Assembly (NCBI GenBank): GCA_964653045.1
Contig: CAZZBW010000012.1
Location: 1-32,799, forward strand
DNA length: 32,799 nucleotides
DNA from: DAOOPX01 sp964653045
GTDB lineage: Bacteria; Patescibacteriota; Microgenomatia; UBA1400; PJMF01
Direction of reading: 5' to 3'
The position numbers and the translations under genes are program-made. This document shows positions 1 through 7,571 of the stretch, one piece after another; the first letter of the stretch is position 1; every line of letters starts with the position of its first letter. Under the pieces are notes generated by a model. It was not told the DNA's origin and did no database searches. It worked only from the letters and a program-made list of their open reading frames with translations.

Positions 1-596
1 TAAATCAAGATGGTAGTGTTACCGGTACTTCATTTAAGAAATGGAAACAAGATGGGGATAGAATCAGGGTATATGGCGAAGATGAATCCTTAGGTTACTA
101 TGAATTTAAAACTTTCAAAGAAGAACTACAGTTAACAAAAATCGTCATTGGAGATGAGAAAATACAGCCAGGAGAAAGCTACATGGGAGGAATTGCTCCG
201 GGAGGCTTTTTACAAAGAGTATCAGGTTCAAATGATGGTAGCGGACAAGCTAATAAAGACGCAATGACTCTAAGTGAGTTTAATGAACTAAGTGAAGACG
301 GAGAGTTTAAAAATATCGCGATGGTAACTAAAAAATTGGGAGAACCTGACTTAAAAACGACAGACGGTAAAGGGCGAATTATTTATATTTACTACGATTT
401 GATTAAGTACGACAGCGGAAGCCTTGGGAGTGTCAAAATGGCTTTCTACAACGAAGAACAGTATAAAACATACATAGAAAACATGGGCGGTAGCTGGGAT
501 TCCAACAAAGAAAATTGGGATGTCTCCGGAGGTGGTATTCGGGCAAGTGAAGAAATAAAACCCAAAGACACTTTCAAAAAAATTTACGGGGAATAA
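1..596 (+). CDS. Unknown protein, 3' part only (gene starts outside window)
   Basis: The frame is open from the first complete codon (position 3) to the TAA at 594-596, giving at least 197 residues, so the ATG at 183 is probably internal. The product is hydrophilic and rich in Lys, Glu, Gly and Asp, with no membrane segment or Cys cluster. The N-terminal part visible here (SFKKWKQDGD, then GEDESLGYYEF) alternates like a beta-rich extracellular or lipoprotein domain, and a Gly-rich stretch (GGIAPGGF) separates it from the C-terminal part. I do not recognise the family. A gap of about 100 bp follows, containing a small hairpin (AGCGT-AAT-ACGCT, about 632-644) with no U-tract. Confidence 0.6.
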   Translation, partial: NQDGSVTGTSFKKWKQDGDRIRVYGEDESLGYYEFKTFKEELQLTKIVIGDEKIQPGESYMGGIAPGGFLQRVSGSNDGSGQANKDAMTLSEFNELSEDGEFKNIAMVTKKLGEPDLKTTDGKGRIIYIYYDLIKYDSGSLGSVKMAFYNEEQYKTYIENMGGSWDSNKENWDVSGGGIRASEEIKPKDTFKKIYGE

Positions 597-700
597 AAAA
601 ACGCGATACCTTAATGGCTTAGTATGACAGCGTAATACGCTTAGAATGATTTTCTTAAAAAGAATTAAAAGCCTTTCTAATTGGGTGTAGAATTGAGTTG

Positions 701-1276
701 ATGGTGTTGAGTGTTGCACTAGTTTTAGTAATAGTTTTTATGATTGGGCTGGGAGTTGTTGCACAGAAAAACAACCCAAGAGAGGAACATATGGTAATGA
801 AACTCATTTACACGTTCTTGATTGGCATTTTTACGGCGGTTTTTGTCGGTGTGGGTGTCTCAGCATTTTATCCCGAGTCAAAATATCCAGAGCCACCTTT
901 GGCTATGAAATTTTCTTCGCCGGATGCGTATCAAGCTTATGATTCTATTGGTTCAGCAGAGTGGTGGGCGGAAATGGAAAAATTTGACAAAGAAGAAAAG
1001 CAATTTCAGGCAGAAAGCCAAATTTATAGTCGAAATGTTTCAATCGTCGTGATAATTATCGCGATCACAATCGTAGTTGTTAGTCTGACTGCTTTCCAAA
1101 AAATACTAATTATTGCTGATGGTTTACTGTTGGGTGGGTTGCTAACTTTAATCTATGGAGTACTGCGCGGCTTTGGCGCCGAAGACAACATGTTCAGATT
1201 TATTGTCGTGTCGATCGGATTGTTTATTTCTTTGTTTTTGGGTTATTGGAAATTTTCCAAACCAGCAAAGAAATAG
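701..1276 (+). CDS. Conserved-type small integral membrane protein, unknown function
   Basis: Product of 191 residues. An ATG at 701 directly follows an in-frame TTG at 698; I prefer the ATG. About five hydrophobic segments are visible: residues 3-21, 34-56, 113-133, 136-158 and 166-184. Between the second and third lies a loop of about 55 residues, rich in Pro, Trp, Glu and Lys (YPESKYPEPP, AEWWAEMEKFDKEEKQFQAE), which is probably exposed. The C-terminus is basic (KFSKPAKK), consistent with a cytoplasmic end. No catalytic motif is recognised. The gene stops 18 nt before the downstream phosphoesterase ATG, so the two are probably co-transcribed. Confidence 0.7.
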   Translation: MVLSVALVLVIVFMIGLGVVAQKNNPREEHMVMKLIYTFLIGIFTAVFVGVGVSAFYPESKYPEPPLAMKFSSPDAYQAYDSIGSAEWWAEMEKFDKEEKQFQAESQIYSRNVSIVVIIIAITIVVVSLTAFQKILIIADGLLLGGLLTLIYGVLRGFGAEDNMFRFIVVSIGLFISLFLGYWKFSKPAKK

Positions 1277-1294
1277 TAATTGGCGTTGCGAGCG

Positions 1295-2758
1295 ATGAAA
1301 ACAAAAAAGTTTACCATTCTTCACACCAACGATTTTCATGGCGATTTTCTGTCTGAAGTTCAGGCCGGTGGTGGGAAATTAACCGGTGGTTTAGCTTTAC
1401 TCTCTGGATACATTAATCAAGTCAGAAAAGAAGAAGAAAATGTGTTGTACGTGATTGCCGGCGACATGGTACAAGGGTCGCTGATCGATGCCGAGTACAA
1501 AGGCATCTCTACTATGGAGATTATGAACTACTTGGCTCCGGACGTGGTGGCTCTAGGCAACCACGAGTTTGATTATGGCTTGCCCCACTTGTTGTTTCTG
1601 GAAAAAATGGCCAACTTCCCAATTGTGAACGCCAATCTTTACATCAAAAAATACAACAAACGATTGATGAACCCGTACATAATTTTAAAAAAGGCCGGGT
1701 TTGATATTTTGTTTACCGGAATCATCACTGAAAAAATCATGGACGCACTCAAACAAGACGCGCTGATCGGGAGTTTCGTCAGTTTAAATGAAGCCAGCCG
1801 CGAAGTGGGGAAAATTTGTAACGCCTACAAAAAAGATGACATTGATCTGACCATACTGCTCACTCACATTGGTTTTGAGTCAGACATTGAGCTGGCTAAA
1901 TTATTAAAACCAGAGTGGGGAGTGGACATGATTATCGGTGGCCACTCCCACACAATTTTAGAGCAGCCTAAAAAAGTCAACAACGTTTTAATTGCTCAAG
2001 CTGGTGTTGGCTCGGACCAAGTTGGACGGTTTGATATTGTGGTGGATGATGAAACCAACTCGATTGTGGAGTATCGCTGGCAGCTAGTGCCGATTCAAGA
2101 AGGAATTGCGCCAGTAGATGAGAACTTGGAAAAGTACATTAATAGTTTCAAAACCGATGTTGATCGTAAATACGCGGCGTTGGTGACGAAATTTTCGCAA
2201 CAACTGACTCACCCACAGCGAGAAGTAGAGACGAGTTTGGGTAACTTAATCGCTGATGCATTTGCCACTCAGAGTGAAACCGATGTGATGTTGGTTGGCT
2301 CGGGCTCGATTAGAGTTAAACAGCAGGGGCCGGTGGTCACGCGTAAAGATTTCTTAGCCTGTTTTCCGTATGACGACAGCTTGCACCGGTTCGAGATCAC
2401 CGGCCAGCAGATGATCGATATTTTCTCTCATATCATGCGTCCCGAAAATCGTGATGGTGAGGGTGAGTGCTACCAAGTTAACTCAGCGGTACAAGCGGTT
2501 TATGATGATACAAAACTCAGCTTAAGCTCACTTAAAATATATGGTAAAAAAGTAGTGGCGTGTCAAAATTACACCATTTGCATGCAGGGTTTTCATTACA
2601 ATAATGCTCCAAGCTATCTCAATATTTCAGCAGAAAGCTTACTAAAATCTGGCAAGCACAAAGTGGTCAGTACTTCGGCTAAGGATATTTTGGAAGAATA
2701 CCTGCGAGCCAACCAAAATTTGGATGCAAGAATTGAGGGTAGGTTGGTTTACGTTTAA
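1295..2758 (+). CDS. 5'-nucleotidase / UshA-like metallophosphoesterase
   Basis: The N-terminal calcineurin-type metallophosphoesterase domain shows the metal motifs in order: HTNDFHGD (near residue 10), GDMVQGS (near 56), GNHEFDYG (near 88), a conserved His in ILLTHIGFE and GGHSHT (near 214). The C-terminal 5'-nucleotidase substrate domain follows (GNLIADAF, GSGSIR, FPYDDSLHRFEITG, NISAESLL). Family members hydrolyse nucleotides, UDP-sugars or cyclic nucleotides. I chose ATG 1295 over the in-frame TTG at 1280 because the conserved domain begins a few residues after it. UshA family proteins are normally exported, but no signal peptide is visible from either start, so this copy may act in the cytoplasm or leave by another route. 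Length (487 aa) is normal. Substrate cannot be read from sequence. Confidence 0.88.
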   Translation: MKTKKFTILHTNDFHGDFLSEVQAGGGKLTGGLALLSGYINQVRKEEENVLYVIAGDMVQGSLIDAEYKGISTMEIMNYLAPDVVALGNHEFDYGLPHLLFLEKMANFPIVNANLYIKKYNKRLMNPYIILKKAGFDILFTGIITEKIMDALKQDALIGSFVSLNEASREVGKICNAYKKDDIDLTILLTHIGFESDIELAKLLKPEWGVDMIIGGHSHTILEQPKKVNNVLIAQAGVGSDQVGRFDIVVDDETNSIVEYRWQLVPIQEGIAPVDENLEKYINSFKTDVDRKYAALVTKFSQQLTHPQREVETSLGNLIADAFATQSETDVMLVGSGSIRVKQQGPVVTRKDFLACFPYDDSLHRFEITGQQMIDIFSHIMRPENRDGEGECYQVNSAVQAVYDDTKLSLSSLKIYGKKVVACQNYTICMQGFHYNNAPSYLNISAESLLKSGKHKVVSTSAKDILEEYLRANQNLDARIEGRLVYV

Positions 2759-2775
2759 AAATAACTTTAAACACG

Positions 2776-3216
2776 ATGCAAATTGAACAGACAACACTAT
2801 TACTAATCTTTGGTTTTCTAAACTTATTTGTCTTTAATAAGAGTTGGCGGGAAGTGGTAATTAAACAAAATCCGTTTGGTTTGACCAGTTGGTTGAGTTG
2901 GCTGGGGATTTTCGTCTGGGGTGACGGTCTGGTCATCGCCCCATTTTGGATAATTACTGCCCTGCTCTCACTTTTTCTGCGTGACTGGATATTTTTTTGG
3001 TTGATCGTAAGTATTTTTTGGTCAGTCAGGAGCCTGGGTGAAGTCATTTATTGGCTGAACGAACAGTTTGCTGCCAAAAAGCGTAACCCACCGCACACAC
3101 TACCCGGATACTTGCTGGTCAAAAGTGAAGCAATCTGGTTTATTTTTCAAATTTATTGGCAGTGTGTAATGGTGATTAGCATTGTCGGCTCAATATATTT
3201 TGTAAAAAATTGGTGA
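2776..3216 (+). CDS. Small Trp-rich integral membrane protein, unknown function
   Basis: Product of 146 residues with about four hydrophobic helices (near residues 6-20, 36-57, 61-83 and 120-142) and many Trp and Phe residues. Helices 1 and 2 are joined by SWREVVIKQNPFGLTSWLSW, which ends in a Ser/Thr-Trp motif seen in many small uncharacterised membrane proteins. The third loop is basic (NEQFAAKKRNPPH). It starts 17 nt after the phosphoesterase stop and is likely the last gene of a 701-3216 transcription unit; the next gene has its own promoter. Function unknown. Confidence 0.7.
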   Translation: MQIEQTTLLLIFGFLNLFVFNKSWREVVIKQNPFGLTSWLSWLGIFVWGDGLVIAPFWIITALLSLFLRDWIFFWLIVSIFWSVRSLGEVIYWLNEQFAAKKRNPPHTLPGYLLVKSEAIWFIFQIYWQCVMVISIVGSIYFVKNW

Positions 3217-3227
3217 TGGTTGAGATC

Positions 3228-3255
3228 TTGACATATATAACACAATGTATATACT
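3228..3255 (+). promoter_or_regulatory. Sigma70-type promoter of the toxin-antitoxin pair
   Basis: TTGACA at 3228-3233 and TATACT at 3250-3255, spacer 16 bp. The hexamer ends 7 nt before ATG 3263, so the transcript should begin at or next to the start codon. An imperfect palindrome with ACATA at 3231-3235 and TATGT at 3255-3259 spans the core promoter and is a plausible autorepression operator, as expected for a type II TA operon. Confidence 0.7.
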
Positions 3256-3262
3256 ATGTAAT

Positions 3263-3532
3263 ATGAACACAGCCATAAGTATTAGGACAAATCTAGAAGT
3301 AAAAAATGCCGCTCAGCAGATCGCACGGAGTGCTGGTATTACTTTGAGCGCTTTGGTAAATTCGTACTTGCGCCAAGTGATTGCTACTCGAAGGATCGAG
3401 TTGTATGCACCCGAACCCATGACACCCAAGTTAGAAGGACTGATCGCTGAGATCGAATCGGAATTGGAATCAGGGAAAGTTAGCCAAAAATTTACCAATG
3501 CTGATGATTTTTTGGTTAGTCTCAAAAAGTAA
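3263..3532 (+). CDS. RelB/DinJ-family antitoxin
   Basis: Product of 89 residues. The N-terminal half looks like a ribbon-helix-helix DNA-binding domain: a short beta strand (AISIRTN), then helix-turn-helix-like segments (EVKNAAQQIARSAG and LSALVNSYLRQVI), closely resembling DinJ/RelB. The C-terminal half is acidic and likely disordered until bound to toxin (EIESELESGK, FTNADDFLVSLKK). ATG 3263 is preferred over ATG 3245 because the latter lies upstream of the promoter -10 element. The toxin ORF follows after 8 nt, the usual antitoxin-first order. Expected role: neutralise the partner toxin and repress the operon. Confidence 0.88.
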   Translation: MNTAISIRTNLEVKNAAQQIARSAGITLSALVNSYLRQVIATRRIELYAPEPMTPKLEGLIAEIESELESGKVSQKFTNADDFLVSLKK

Positions 3533-3540
3533 GGTTGGGT

Positions 3541-3801
3541 ATGATTATTCAATATGCACTCAAGTTCAAAAAACAGTATAAAAAATTACCGCCAAAGTAT
3601 CAAAAACAATTCGACGATCGGCTCGGGCTATTTTTGGTTGATCCAACCAATCCACAATTGCATGTTCATCCCTTGATGGGTGCTTATCGCGGTTATTGGA
3701 GTATGAATATTAGTGGCGATCTACGAGCTTTATACTTAAAGAACGGGGAAGAAATTATTATTTTTGCTTTGATTGGGACGCACAGCCAACTGTATGGATA
3801 A
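3541..3801 (+). CDS. RelE/YafQ-family mRNA interferase toxin
   Basis: Product of 86 residues with the ParE/RelE toxin fold pattern: basic N-terminal helices (KFKKQYKKLPPKYQKQF), a central beta region (LMGAYRGYWSMNISGDLRALY) and the C-terminal signature IGTHSQLYG. In YafQ the matching GTHSxLF motif holds the catalytic His; here that His, the Arg of DLRALY and a further LHVHPL His pair are all kept, so the toxin is probably active. ATG 3541 has AGG upstream within AGTAAGG; an in-frame TTG lies at 3535. Family members cut mRNA on the ribosome. Confidence 0.88.
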   Translation: MIIQYALKFKKQYKKLPPKYQKQFDDRLGLFLVDPTNPQLHVHPLMGAYRGYWSMNISGDLRALYLKNGEEIIIFALIGTHSQLYG

Positions 3802-3859
3802 TTGGAATGTCCGACTTATTTATTGCATTGAACTCTTTTTATAAGCGGCTTGGATTTAT

Positions 3860-4900
3860 ATGAACGATCTTTATCTAAAAAGAAAATCAATTGACGGTGT
3901 CAAGAAATTAAAAAAAGTTAGTTTTAGCACCGCGTTAATTCTTGAAGAAGCAGAAAGACTGGGAATAGAGTGGAAAAAAATTGCATACACTGGTTTATTT
4001 AAACTCTGTTACAAAAATCAGGTTAAGTATTTTCGCGCCCAGATTCCTTCAACCACAACCGAGTTTGCCGCCTATATTTGTAATAACAAGCGCATTTCCA
4101 AACACATTTTAAGTGAAGCTGGTATTTCGGTGAGCAATGGCTACCAAATCGAGTTCGATGATAAAAAACCATATAGATTGAGAGTGTTTGAAGTTTTGAA
4201 GAAGCCGTTGGTCGTTAAGCCAGTTAACGACCAACAGGGAACAAATGTATTTTTGAACATTAATACTGAAGAAGATTATATTTCGGCTACTCGTCAAATT
4301 TATCAGTATTATGGTAAGAAGAAGGTCGAAATCTTGGTTGAAGAAATGTTTGGTGGCAATGAGTATCGAGTGCTCGCGACTCAAGAAAAAATCCTCAGTG
4401 TGATTAAACGCGTGCCGGCGAATGTCGTTGGTGATGGACGATTAACTATTCGAAAATTAATTGAGCAGAAAAACTTAGATCCAATCAGGGTTAAAGTTAA
4501 TACTTATAAATCAATTGTTCTGGACGAAGTAGTAACTAATTATTTAGCTAAACAAAACTTGAGTCTACAAAGTGTTTTGCCCAAAGGAAAACGAGTGCTT
4601 TTGCGACCCCATGGTCCTCTAGACATTACTTTAGGAGGAGACACGATCGATGTCACAGACCGAATTCATCCCAGTGTGAAAGCAGTAATCGAAAAAGTAA
4701 TGAAAAGTATTCCCGGACTTTCATTGGCGGGTATAGATTATATGACTGAGGATATTGAGTCTGAGGAAACTGCAGAGAAATATAAAATTATCGAAGTTAA
4801 TTCCTCTCCAAGCCTTGATTGGAATGAGTTTCCGATAGAAGGACCCCACCGAAAGATCGCATACGAATTTTTGAAAATAATTTTTCCTGATTTAGAGTAA
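3860..4900 (+). CDS. ATP-grasp ligase related to cyanophycin synthetase / GshAB ATP-grasp domain
   Basis: Product of 346 residues, essentially one ATP-grasp domain with a short N-terminal extension. Visible motifs: KPLVVKPVNDQQGTNV (ATP-binding lysines and the mobile loop), ILVEEMFGGNEYRVL, the family signature RVPANVVGDGRLTIRKLI (near residues 188-205), GIDYM and the metal-binding EVNSSPSLDW. This pattern matches the ATP-grasp part of cyanophycin synthetase and bifunctional glutathione synthetase, which join an amino acid to a carboxylate through an acyl phosphate. Neither a Mur-ligase nor a GCS domain is present, so it is a stand-alone ligase with unknown substrate. A 12-bp inverted repeat lies in the sequence encoding PLVVKPVNDQQ. 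Confidence 0.82.
   Translation: MNDLYLKRKSIDGVKKLKKVSFSTALILEEAERLGIEWKKIAYTGLFKLCYKNQVKYFRAQIPSTTTEFAAYICNNKRISKHILSEAGISVSNGYQIEFDDKKPYRLRVFEVLKKPLVVKPVNDQQGTNVFLNINTEEDYISATRQIYQYYGKKKVEILVEEMFGGNEYRVLATQEKILSVIKRVPANVVGDGRLTIRKLIEQKNLDPIRVKVNTYKSIVLDEVVTNYLAKQNLSLQSVLPKGKRVLLRPHGPLDITLGGDTIDVTDRIHPSVKAVIEKVMKSIPGLSLAGIDYMTEDIESEETAEKYKIIEVNSSPSLDWNEFPIEGPHRKIAYEFLKIIFPDLE
4207..4235. repeat. Perfect inverted repeat 12/5 inside the ATP-grasp gene
   Basis: GTTGGTCGTTAA (4207-4218) and TTAACGACCAAC (4224-4235) around GCCAG; encodes PLVVKPVNDQQ, the conserved ATP-binding lysine region. Confidence 0.93.
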
Positions 4901-4983
4901 GTCTGAGGCAGACACAAACATTGACAGTCCCTGCGCCTTGGCTTTAGACTGATTGTTATTAACTTGAATAAAGTTGGGAATTT

Positions 4984-5532
4984 ATGAAGACCGCTTTTGA
5001 TCCCAGGTTGTTGAAGTCAGCAGTATTTGGAGCTAACGATGGAATTGTGACGACTTTTGCTGTAGTGGCTGGGGTGGTTGGGGCAAAACTTTCTCCCAAT
5101 GTCGTCGTAATACTGGGCATTGCCAACATGATCGCTGATGGCGTAGCAATGGGGTTAGGAGATTTTTTGGGCGAGAGATCGGAAAGAATGATGCGCTTTC
5201 GCGATTTGAGCGAAAGCGTCCACAAACAGACACATTTGCGAAGTGGTGTTTGGAAAACCGGACTAATAACCTTCATTGCTTTTGTCCTGGCTGGAAGTTT
5301 GCCGCTTCTACCCTATTTAACTCAAGCGGTCGGGGCGCCGATTCTGATTCAAAACCGATTCGGTTTATCCATTTTATTTACTGGTTTGGCATTATTTTTT
5401 GTGGGTGTAATTAAAACCAGGTTTACGAACTCCAGATGGTGGGTTGGCGGTCTGGAAATGCTCAGTGTGGGAGCAATTGCGGCGACAATTGCGTATGCAC
5501 TGGGTGACTTAGTTGAACAGTATCTCGCTTAA
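4984..5532 (+). CDS. VIT1/CCC1-family Fe2+/Mn2+ transporter
   Basis: Product of 182 residues. The first helix carries the family signature FGANDGIVTTFAVVAGVVGA, and the second ANMIADGVAMGLGDFLGE. Three further hydrophobic segments follow (near residues 96-113, 127-143 and 155-175). The acidic cytoplasmic metal-binding helices between TM2 and TM3 are shortened to about 25 residues (RSERMMRFRDLSESVHKQT). Family members move Fe2+ or Mn2+ out of the cytoplasm. No strong promoter was seen; GGGA a few nt upstream of ATG 4984 is a weak ribosome site. The gene converges with the methyltransferase at 5539 with only 6 nt between stops. Confidence 0.85.
   Translation: MKTAFDPRLLKSAVFGANDGIVTTFAVVAGVVGAKLSPNVVVILGIANMIADGVAMGLGDFLGERSERMMRFRDLSESVHKQTHLRSGVWKTGLITFIAFVLAGSLPLLPYLTQAVGAPILIQNRFGLSILFTGLALFFVGVIKTRFTNSRWWVGGLEMLSVGAIAATIAYALGDLVEQYLA
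5194..5218. repeat. Perfect inverted repeat 9/7 inside the VIT1-like gene
   Basis: CGCTTTCGC and GCGAAAGCG around a 7-nt loop, encoding MRFRDLSESV in the cytoplasmic loop. Confidence 0.8.
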
Positions 5533-5538
5533 TTTGAC

Positions 5539-6330
5539 TTAATTGTTACTTTGTCTAAAAATGAAGTATTGATTAGTTTGGTTGTCTTTGCCGTCGGCAA
5601 GAAACGAATCTACAATTGGTGGTAGACTGACCGTCAATTTTTCAATTTCTTCTTTTGAAATTGCGTGGGCGTAGCGAACCGGGAATGATTTCTTATCTAT
5701 TGTTGGGGCGGTTTGGCGAGCAGTAGTGTTGCGCCAATCAACGAGATAGTCGCCGGACTCAAGCTCACTTGGGTCAATATTGTAGTCCTCTGGATTGTCT
5801 AGTTTGTTTTTAAATCTCCCCAGCTCGCCAAACCGCCACACAGTAAAAACCAGTAAACCCTGAGGATTAAGTAAATTTTTCAGTTGGCTAAGTAATTTTC
5901 GACGTAACTCGAAACTGGGAATGTGATGGAGTACTCCAAAAAGCACAATTAAATCGTAGCGATCGTTACCTTGAGCAAATACTTGATCGGCAAGTAATTC
6001 TTCAATTAAATCTTGATAGATAAATTTGAACGTTTTACTGGTAATATTGGGATTTTTGTCTCGGGCAATTTTTAGCAGCTCACGGCTGTTGTCAGTGCCA
6101 GTGTACTCAATTTGGTGATCAACGTTGGCTGTTAAAAATTGCCCAAACCGTCCATTACCGCAACCTACATCTAATACTTTGATTGGCTTATTTTGAACTT
6201 GTTCTAACAGGGGAAGTATTCTGCTCCACCCCTGCCAAGGTGCCTGGCGGGTTTGAGAAAAACTCTGAGCCATTGAGTTATAAAATTCTTTATTAATTTC
6301 GTTGAGCTGATGGATGGTTGATGTTTTCAT
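5539..6330 (-). CDS. Trm9/ALKBH8-type tRNA (wobble uridine carboxymethyl) methyltransferase-like
   Basis: Class I SAM methyltransferase of 263 residues. Motif I is VLDVGCGNGRFG (near 52-63); the acidic loop is GTDNS. Beyond the generic fold, the N-terminus FYNSMAQSFSQTRQAPW (near 16-32) closely matches the yeast Trm9 signature VYNEIAPHFSQTRYKPW, quoted from memory. GVLHHIPSFELRR matches the AVVHHWSTRERR region, GDYLVDW the DVFVPW segment and FPVRYAHAISKEEI the RYYHLYREGEL segment before the C-terminus. Trm9 methylates cm5U34 in tRNA after Elongator action; an Elp3 gene lies 1.8 kb away. I chose ATG 6330 over an in-frame GTG at 6342. The Trm112 activator used by yeast is not in the window. Function by homology only. 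Confidence 0.78.
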   Translation of the reverse strand: MKTSTIHQLNEINKEFYNSMAQSFSQTRQAPWQGWSRILPLLEQVQNKPIKVLDVGCGNGRFGQFLTANVDHQIEYTGTDNSRELLKIARDKNPNITSKTFKFIYQDLIEELLADQVFAQGNDRYDLIVLFGVLHHIPSFELRRKLLSQLKNLLNPQGLLVFTVWRFGELGRFKNKLDNPEDYNIDPSELESGDYLVDWRNTTARQTAPTIDKKSFPVRYAHAISKEEIEKLTVSLPPIVDSFLADGKDNQTNQYFIFRQSNN

Positions 6331-6361
6331 ACTTCGACTCACTTTATTTGCTCAGTATGAC
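6327..6361 (-). repeat. Dispersed GTCA...TGAC-type hairpin repeat
   Basis: On the minus strand GTCATACTGAGC, an AT-rich insert, then GAGTCGAAGTATGA. It resembles the unit at 14460-14487 (GTCATC, CGACTTCGCTCAG, GTGAC in reverse orientation) and overlaps the methyltransferase start region. Confidence 0.5.
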
Positions 6362-6389
6362 AATTGGAGCGCAAACTTGCTTTAACTCA

Positions 6390-7571
6390 TTATTTAAGTT
6401 CAGTATGGTTATGTTTATTAACCTTAATTATTACCCAGTAAAATAGCAATGCCACTATTAACCCACTTCCCAAATAAAACGCAACCCACTGGGAAGTAAT
6501 TTTATCCATCCAAACACCCATGAAAAATGCAACTGCGGCGTAAGGTAAATTTTTGACCATGCTAAAAGTAGATAAGGTGGTGACGCGGATACTTGAGCTG
6601 GTGTAATTGTTAATCACAATTGAGGCACCATTGTTAAAAATTCTCATTATTGATTCACGTAAAATCATCATTACACCACCAAATAAAATTCCCACAAACG
6701 GTGACACGATGTAAGACACTGCTAAAACTAAGCCAAGGATAAATAGTAAAGTGTTGATGTGAAATCGGCGGTTGAGTATGGGAGTGAGCGTAGATGCTCC
6801 AGCAGAAATTAAGAAGAGTAAAGCAAAAAAAGGACCAATGAATTGTGGTGAAAATCCATACTCAACCGCCAACACAGACTCAAGCATTTCATCCGATATT
6901 ACCCACACTGAAGTCACGCCAAATATAATAGGCATAATAGGCACATTTCGTAATAATTGCCGGAGCTGCGTAACCCCAGCTTTATTTTGTTCGATGAATT
7001 GTTTTATGCTAAATTTTTCACTGTCTACTTTAGGTTCGTCTAAGAATAAACTTACTACCGCTCCGATTAAGCCAAATATACCGACGAGAAAATAAGGCAG
7101 TCGTGGATTAAAGGAATACAAGACGCCGCTTAGTATTCCCCCCACCGCCATACCTAGTTGATTCAAACCATTGGTTTTTCCGATCACATTATCAAACCTC
7201 AATTCTTGTCCATAGGATTTGAGCGTGTCGTACAAAAATGCCTCGTGTGTGCCTGAAAAAAACGCTAAACCGATAGAGCCGATGAAGATGCCTAAGCCAA
7301 GGGTGAAAAATGATACCGCCCCGCCCATGACGATATTACCAAATCCGAGAAGCAAAAAAGCTAAAATCAGTGCTTTTTTCTTGCCTAATAAATCAGACAG
7401 TGCGCCAGTGGGAATTTCCATCAGGATCCAAGTGACAATCATGACCGACTCTAATAAGCCAATCCCAGCATAGTTAGTGAACATTAGGTAATAAAACACC
7501 CAGACTCCTAGCCAAAACCAGCAGGCGCGCAAAAATCCAAGCAGGTAGCCGAGGCTGATATTTTTATTCAT
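6390..7571 (-). CDS. Major facilitator superfamily transporter
   Basis: Product of 393 residues with about twelve hydrophobic helices. The loop between helices 2 and 3 carries a clear MFS signature (EIPTGALSDLLGKKKAL, near residues 52-68), where the GALSDLLGKK part corresponds to the G-x-x-x-D-R/K-x-G-R/K motif. A longer hydrophilic centre (DEPKVDSEKFSIKQFIEQNKAG, near 178-200) separates two six-helix halves. Substrate unknown; related proteins are annotated as drug or metabolite exporters. The start overlaps the end of the receiver-domain gene by 8 bp, so the two are translationally linked. A 15-bp inverted repeat with a 74-nt spacer lies inside the gene at 6767-6870. Confidence 0.88.
   Translation of the reverse strand: MNKNISLGYLLGFLRACWFWLGVWVFYYLMFTNYAGIGLLESVMIVTWILMEIPTGALSDLLGKKKALILAFLLLGFGNIVMGGAVSFFTLGLGIFIGSIGLAFFSGTHEAFLYDTLKSYGQELRFDNVIGKTNGLNQLGMAVGGILSGVLYSFNPRLPYFLVGIFGLIGAVVSLFLDEPKVDSEKFSIKQFIEQNKAGVTQLRQLLRNVPIMPIIFGVTSVWVISDEMLESVLAVEYGFSPQFIGPFFALLFLISAGASTLTPILNRRFHINTLLFILGLVLAVSYIVSPFVGILFGGVMMILRESIMRIFNNGASIVINNYTSSSIRVTTLSTFSMVKNLPYAAVAFFMGVWMDKITSQWVAFYLGSGLIVALLFYWVIIKVNKHNHTELK
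6767..6870. repeat. Inverted repeat, 15-bp arms, 74-nt spacer, inside the MFS gene
   Basis: GGCGGTTGAGTATGG at 6767-6781 and its exact reverse complement at 6856-6870. The two arms encode unrelated parts of the protein (PILNRR and AVEYGF), so one segment matches the inverse of another within a single gene. Confidence 0.9.

Noticed and set aside
183..596. A complete 137-residue gene starting at ATG 183
   Set aside because: The frame is open to the left edge with protein-like sequence, so the ATG is most likely internal to a cut gene.
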